Notes under the pieces: generated by a model
Seen by the model: only the letters and a program-made list of their open reading frames with translations
The model's database searches: none
What the model was told of the DNA's origin: nothing
Program-made: the position numbers and the translations under genes
NCBI GenBank assembly: GCA_002344785.1
Contig: DDUL01000044.1
Coordinates: 1 to 5,472 of the forward strand
Direction of reading: 5' to 3'
Length of the DNA: 5,472 nt
From: Bdellovibrionaceae bacterium UBA2339
GTDB lineage: Bacteria; Bdellovibrionota; Bdellovibrionia; Bdellovibrionales; JAMPXM01
Shown: positions 4,350-5,472 of the stretch, piece by piece
Layout: every line of letters begins with the position of its first letter
How positions within the stretch are numbered: position 1 is the stretch's first letter

Positions 4350-5399
4350 ATGTCAAATTTAACTATTCTCAAAATTGCCATGAACGCAGCTCTTGCGTTC
4401 GATTCTCGCGCTGTTCTCTCGTGGATATTGCAAGCCGCCATCAAAAGCAGCGGCGAGCCGCAGATCAAGATCGACGAGGTGTCAAGCTCGCTCGCGCTCT
4501 CCCCTACTCGTGTGCGCGAGTGCCTCCAGGAGCTGGAGCAGTTTGGCTTTCTTCGGCTTCCGGTTGATGATCTGACTGCGCTGTCGTCGGTCGTTGTCGG
4601 CAATGTTTGCATCGAATTGGAGCCGGGCCAGTACATCCTTTCCGAGACGACGCGCAAAGAAGAAGCGGCTGTCGGTCGCGAGCAAATCGGACTCGACCAG
4701 TTCATGGTCGGCGGCGAACTGTATCGCGGCACGGTTGAGGACCTTCGCAACTCCGACGGCAGTCTCAGCGGCTGGTGCGAGCTAAGAATCATTCGGAATC
4801 CAGAAGACTTTGTTAAACAGGCGAAATTCATTGATCGCTATTTCGACGACGCGGCGCTGGTTGCGGGAGGGCTCGAACGCCCGTTTGATCTCCGAGAGTT
4901 TTACGAAAATCTGGTAGCCGAGGGCACCGACTCGATCACGCATGAAGAGTCGCAGTTGCTTCTGGATGCCTTGCTCGAAAGCAAGGTCGTCGATCTCATT
5001 GATGGGGTGGTGTACCAAACGCTTGTCTTTGACGAAGAGTTGAAGGGCATCATCTTGAATCGCGAGGATAGATCAACTGGCGAAGAAGAGCACTTGGCGC
5101 TCACGAAGGAATTTGAATCCTCGCGCGACGCCTGGGGCTACTTTGACGAGTTCCGATCTTTGCTTGATGTCCAATTCTGGGCCGCGCGAGTCGCCGCATC
5201 GTTGGTGCCCGACGAGGACGAAACGCTGTTCGTCAATGTTGACGAAGAGACGTACGACCAGCTCGCTCCGAACCGAGACGAGATCACTGTCGTTCGGATT
5301 GGTGGCGCGATCTTTCGAGTTAAGGAAGGTGCGACAGATGCCCGCCGCTGGCCTGGACTCCCCGCGCAAGGTCAGTCCGAGGAGAGGGAAGCGTCGTAA
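4350..5399 (+). CDS. Unknown acidic protein with N-terminal winged-helix-like region
   Basis: This 349-aa protein is not recognised. Residues about 19-75 look like a winged helix: SRAVLSWILQAAIKSSG, then KIDEVSSSLALSPTRVRECL as helix-turn-helix, then QELEQFGFLRLP leading into the wing. The middle (about 85-160) has beta-like stretches and the C-terminal half is helical and strongly acidic (for example EEEHLALTKEFESSRD and LVPDEDETLFVNVDEETYD). A second helical pair, PFDLREFYENLVAEGTD with EESQLLLDALLESKVVDLI (about 178-218), could be another small helical domain. No catalytic motif or membrane span is visible. ATG 4350 has only a weak AAAGAAC-like site upstream; ATG 4380 is no better. It follows the terminator at 4299-4331 and overlaps the next gene by one base (TAATG). 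A DNA-binding regulator or replication-related role is possible, but the sequence does not establish it. Confidence 0.82.
   Translation: MSNLTILKIAMNAALAFDSRAVLSWILQAAIKSSGEPQIKIDEVSSSLALSPTRVRECLQELEQFGFLRLPVDDLTALSSVVVGNVCIELEPGQYILSETTRKEEAAVGREQIGLDQFMVGGELYRGTVEDLRNSDGSLSGWCELRIIRNPEDFVKQAKFIDRYFDDAALVAGGLERPFDLREFYENLVAEGTDSITHEESQLLLDALLESKVVDLIDGVVYQTLVFDEELKGIILNREDRSTGEEEHLALTKEFESSRDAWGYFDEFRSLLDVQFWAARVAASLVPDEDETLFVNVDEETYDQLAPNRDEITVVRIGGAIFRVKEGATDARRWPGLPAQGQSEEREAS
5381..5389 (+). promoter_or_regulatory. Shine-Dalgarno region for the last gene
   Basis: GGAGAGGGA, in the last codons of the 349-aa gene, ends 9 bases before ATG 5399 and supports the TAATG stop/start overlap. 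Confidence 0.55.
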
Positions 5400-5472
5400 T
5401 GCCGATCGCGCTGGGCGAGCTGCGCAAACGCGTTGTTTTCGTCCAGCGCGAATCCGTCGTTGTGGCGATGCT
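5399..5472 (+). CDS. Partial rightward gene, unknown (cut by right edge)
   Basis: ATG 5399 shares its A with the stop codon TAA (5397-5399) of the preceding gene, and the frame is open to the edge (24 full codons). The visible N-terminus is MPIALGELRKRVVFVQRES, followed by VVVAM. It is basic and strand-rich, and too short to identify. The 1-base overlap and the purine-rich site before it indicate coupling to the 349-aa gene, so the operon continues to the right. Confidence 0.65.
   Translation, partial: MPIALGELRKRVVFVQRESVVVAM

Noticed and set aside
4247..4831. Minus-strand open frame (194 codons) across the terminator and the start of the 349-aa gene
   Set aside because: It runs through the Rho-independent terminator and opposite a better-supported gene; its composition (Ser/Arg-rich) is typical of a shadow frame.
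1..5472. LexA boxes, tRNA genes, att sites, CRISPR repeats or insertion sequences
   Set aside because: I looked for CTGT-N8-ACAG and GTTC-N7-GTTC type boxes, repeated spacers, tRNA-like cloverleaf sequence and terminal inverted repeats by eye and saw none convincing.

Overview
This window looks like the immunity and early control region of a temperate phage or prophage of a proteobacterium. The signs are a LexA/CI-type repressor with a Ser-Lys self-cleavage domain, outward-facing early promoters, tightly overlapped small genes with strong Shine-Dalgarno sequences, an SMC/Rad50-like phage ATPase, a DUF3846-like protein, and no host housekeeping gene. Base composition is moderately GC-rich. It is visibly lower in the membrane-protein gene at 1072-1653 and around 3880-4350 than in the ATPase gene. 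The host genus cannot be named from the sequence.

Layout, left to right: a leftward gene runs off the left edge (213 to 1) and has an HTH-like sequence. A rightward repressor gene follows at 267-1064, then a leftward single-span membrane protein gene (1653 to 1072, convergent with the repressor). A short control region (about 1774-1824) comes next. From 1825 a rightward operon begins: a 124-aa unknown protein, an SMC/Rad50-like ATPase, a DUF3846-like protein, a 40-aa membrane miniprotein and a 96-aa unknown protein, each overlapping the next by 4 bases. A Rho-independent terminator lies at 4299-4331. Only 18 bases later a 349-aa winged-helix-like acidic protein begins, and its stop overlaps the start of a last gene cut by the right edge.

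The main result is two near-identical 17-bp imperfect palindromes, at 236-252 and 1788-1804, which match at 14 of 17 positions. Each covers the -35 of an outward promoter of the form TTGCAT-17-TAWRAT. Both promoters should start transcription at, or within a few bases of, the ATG, giving leaderless mRNAs. The left copy also covers the likely -10 of the repressor gene. Together with gene order this gives a lambda-like immunity region seen in mirror image: repressor in the middle, a cro-side operon on one flank, and a PL-like recombination operon on the other, read in the same direction as the repressor. An unknown membrane gene sits where lambda keeps rexAB, but in the opposite orientation. The terminator inside the rightward operon, with almost no space for a promoter after it, suggests attenuation or antitermination. 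The layout and motifs are read directly from the sequence; the regulatory model and the exclusion role for the membrane gene are inference.
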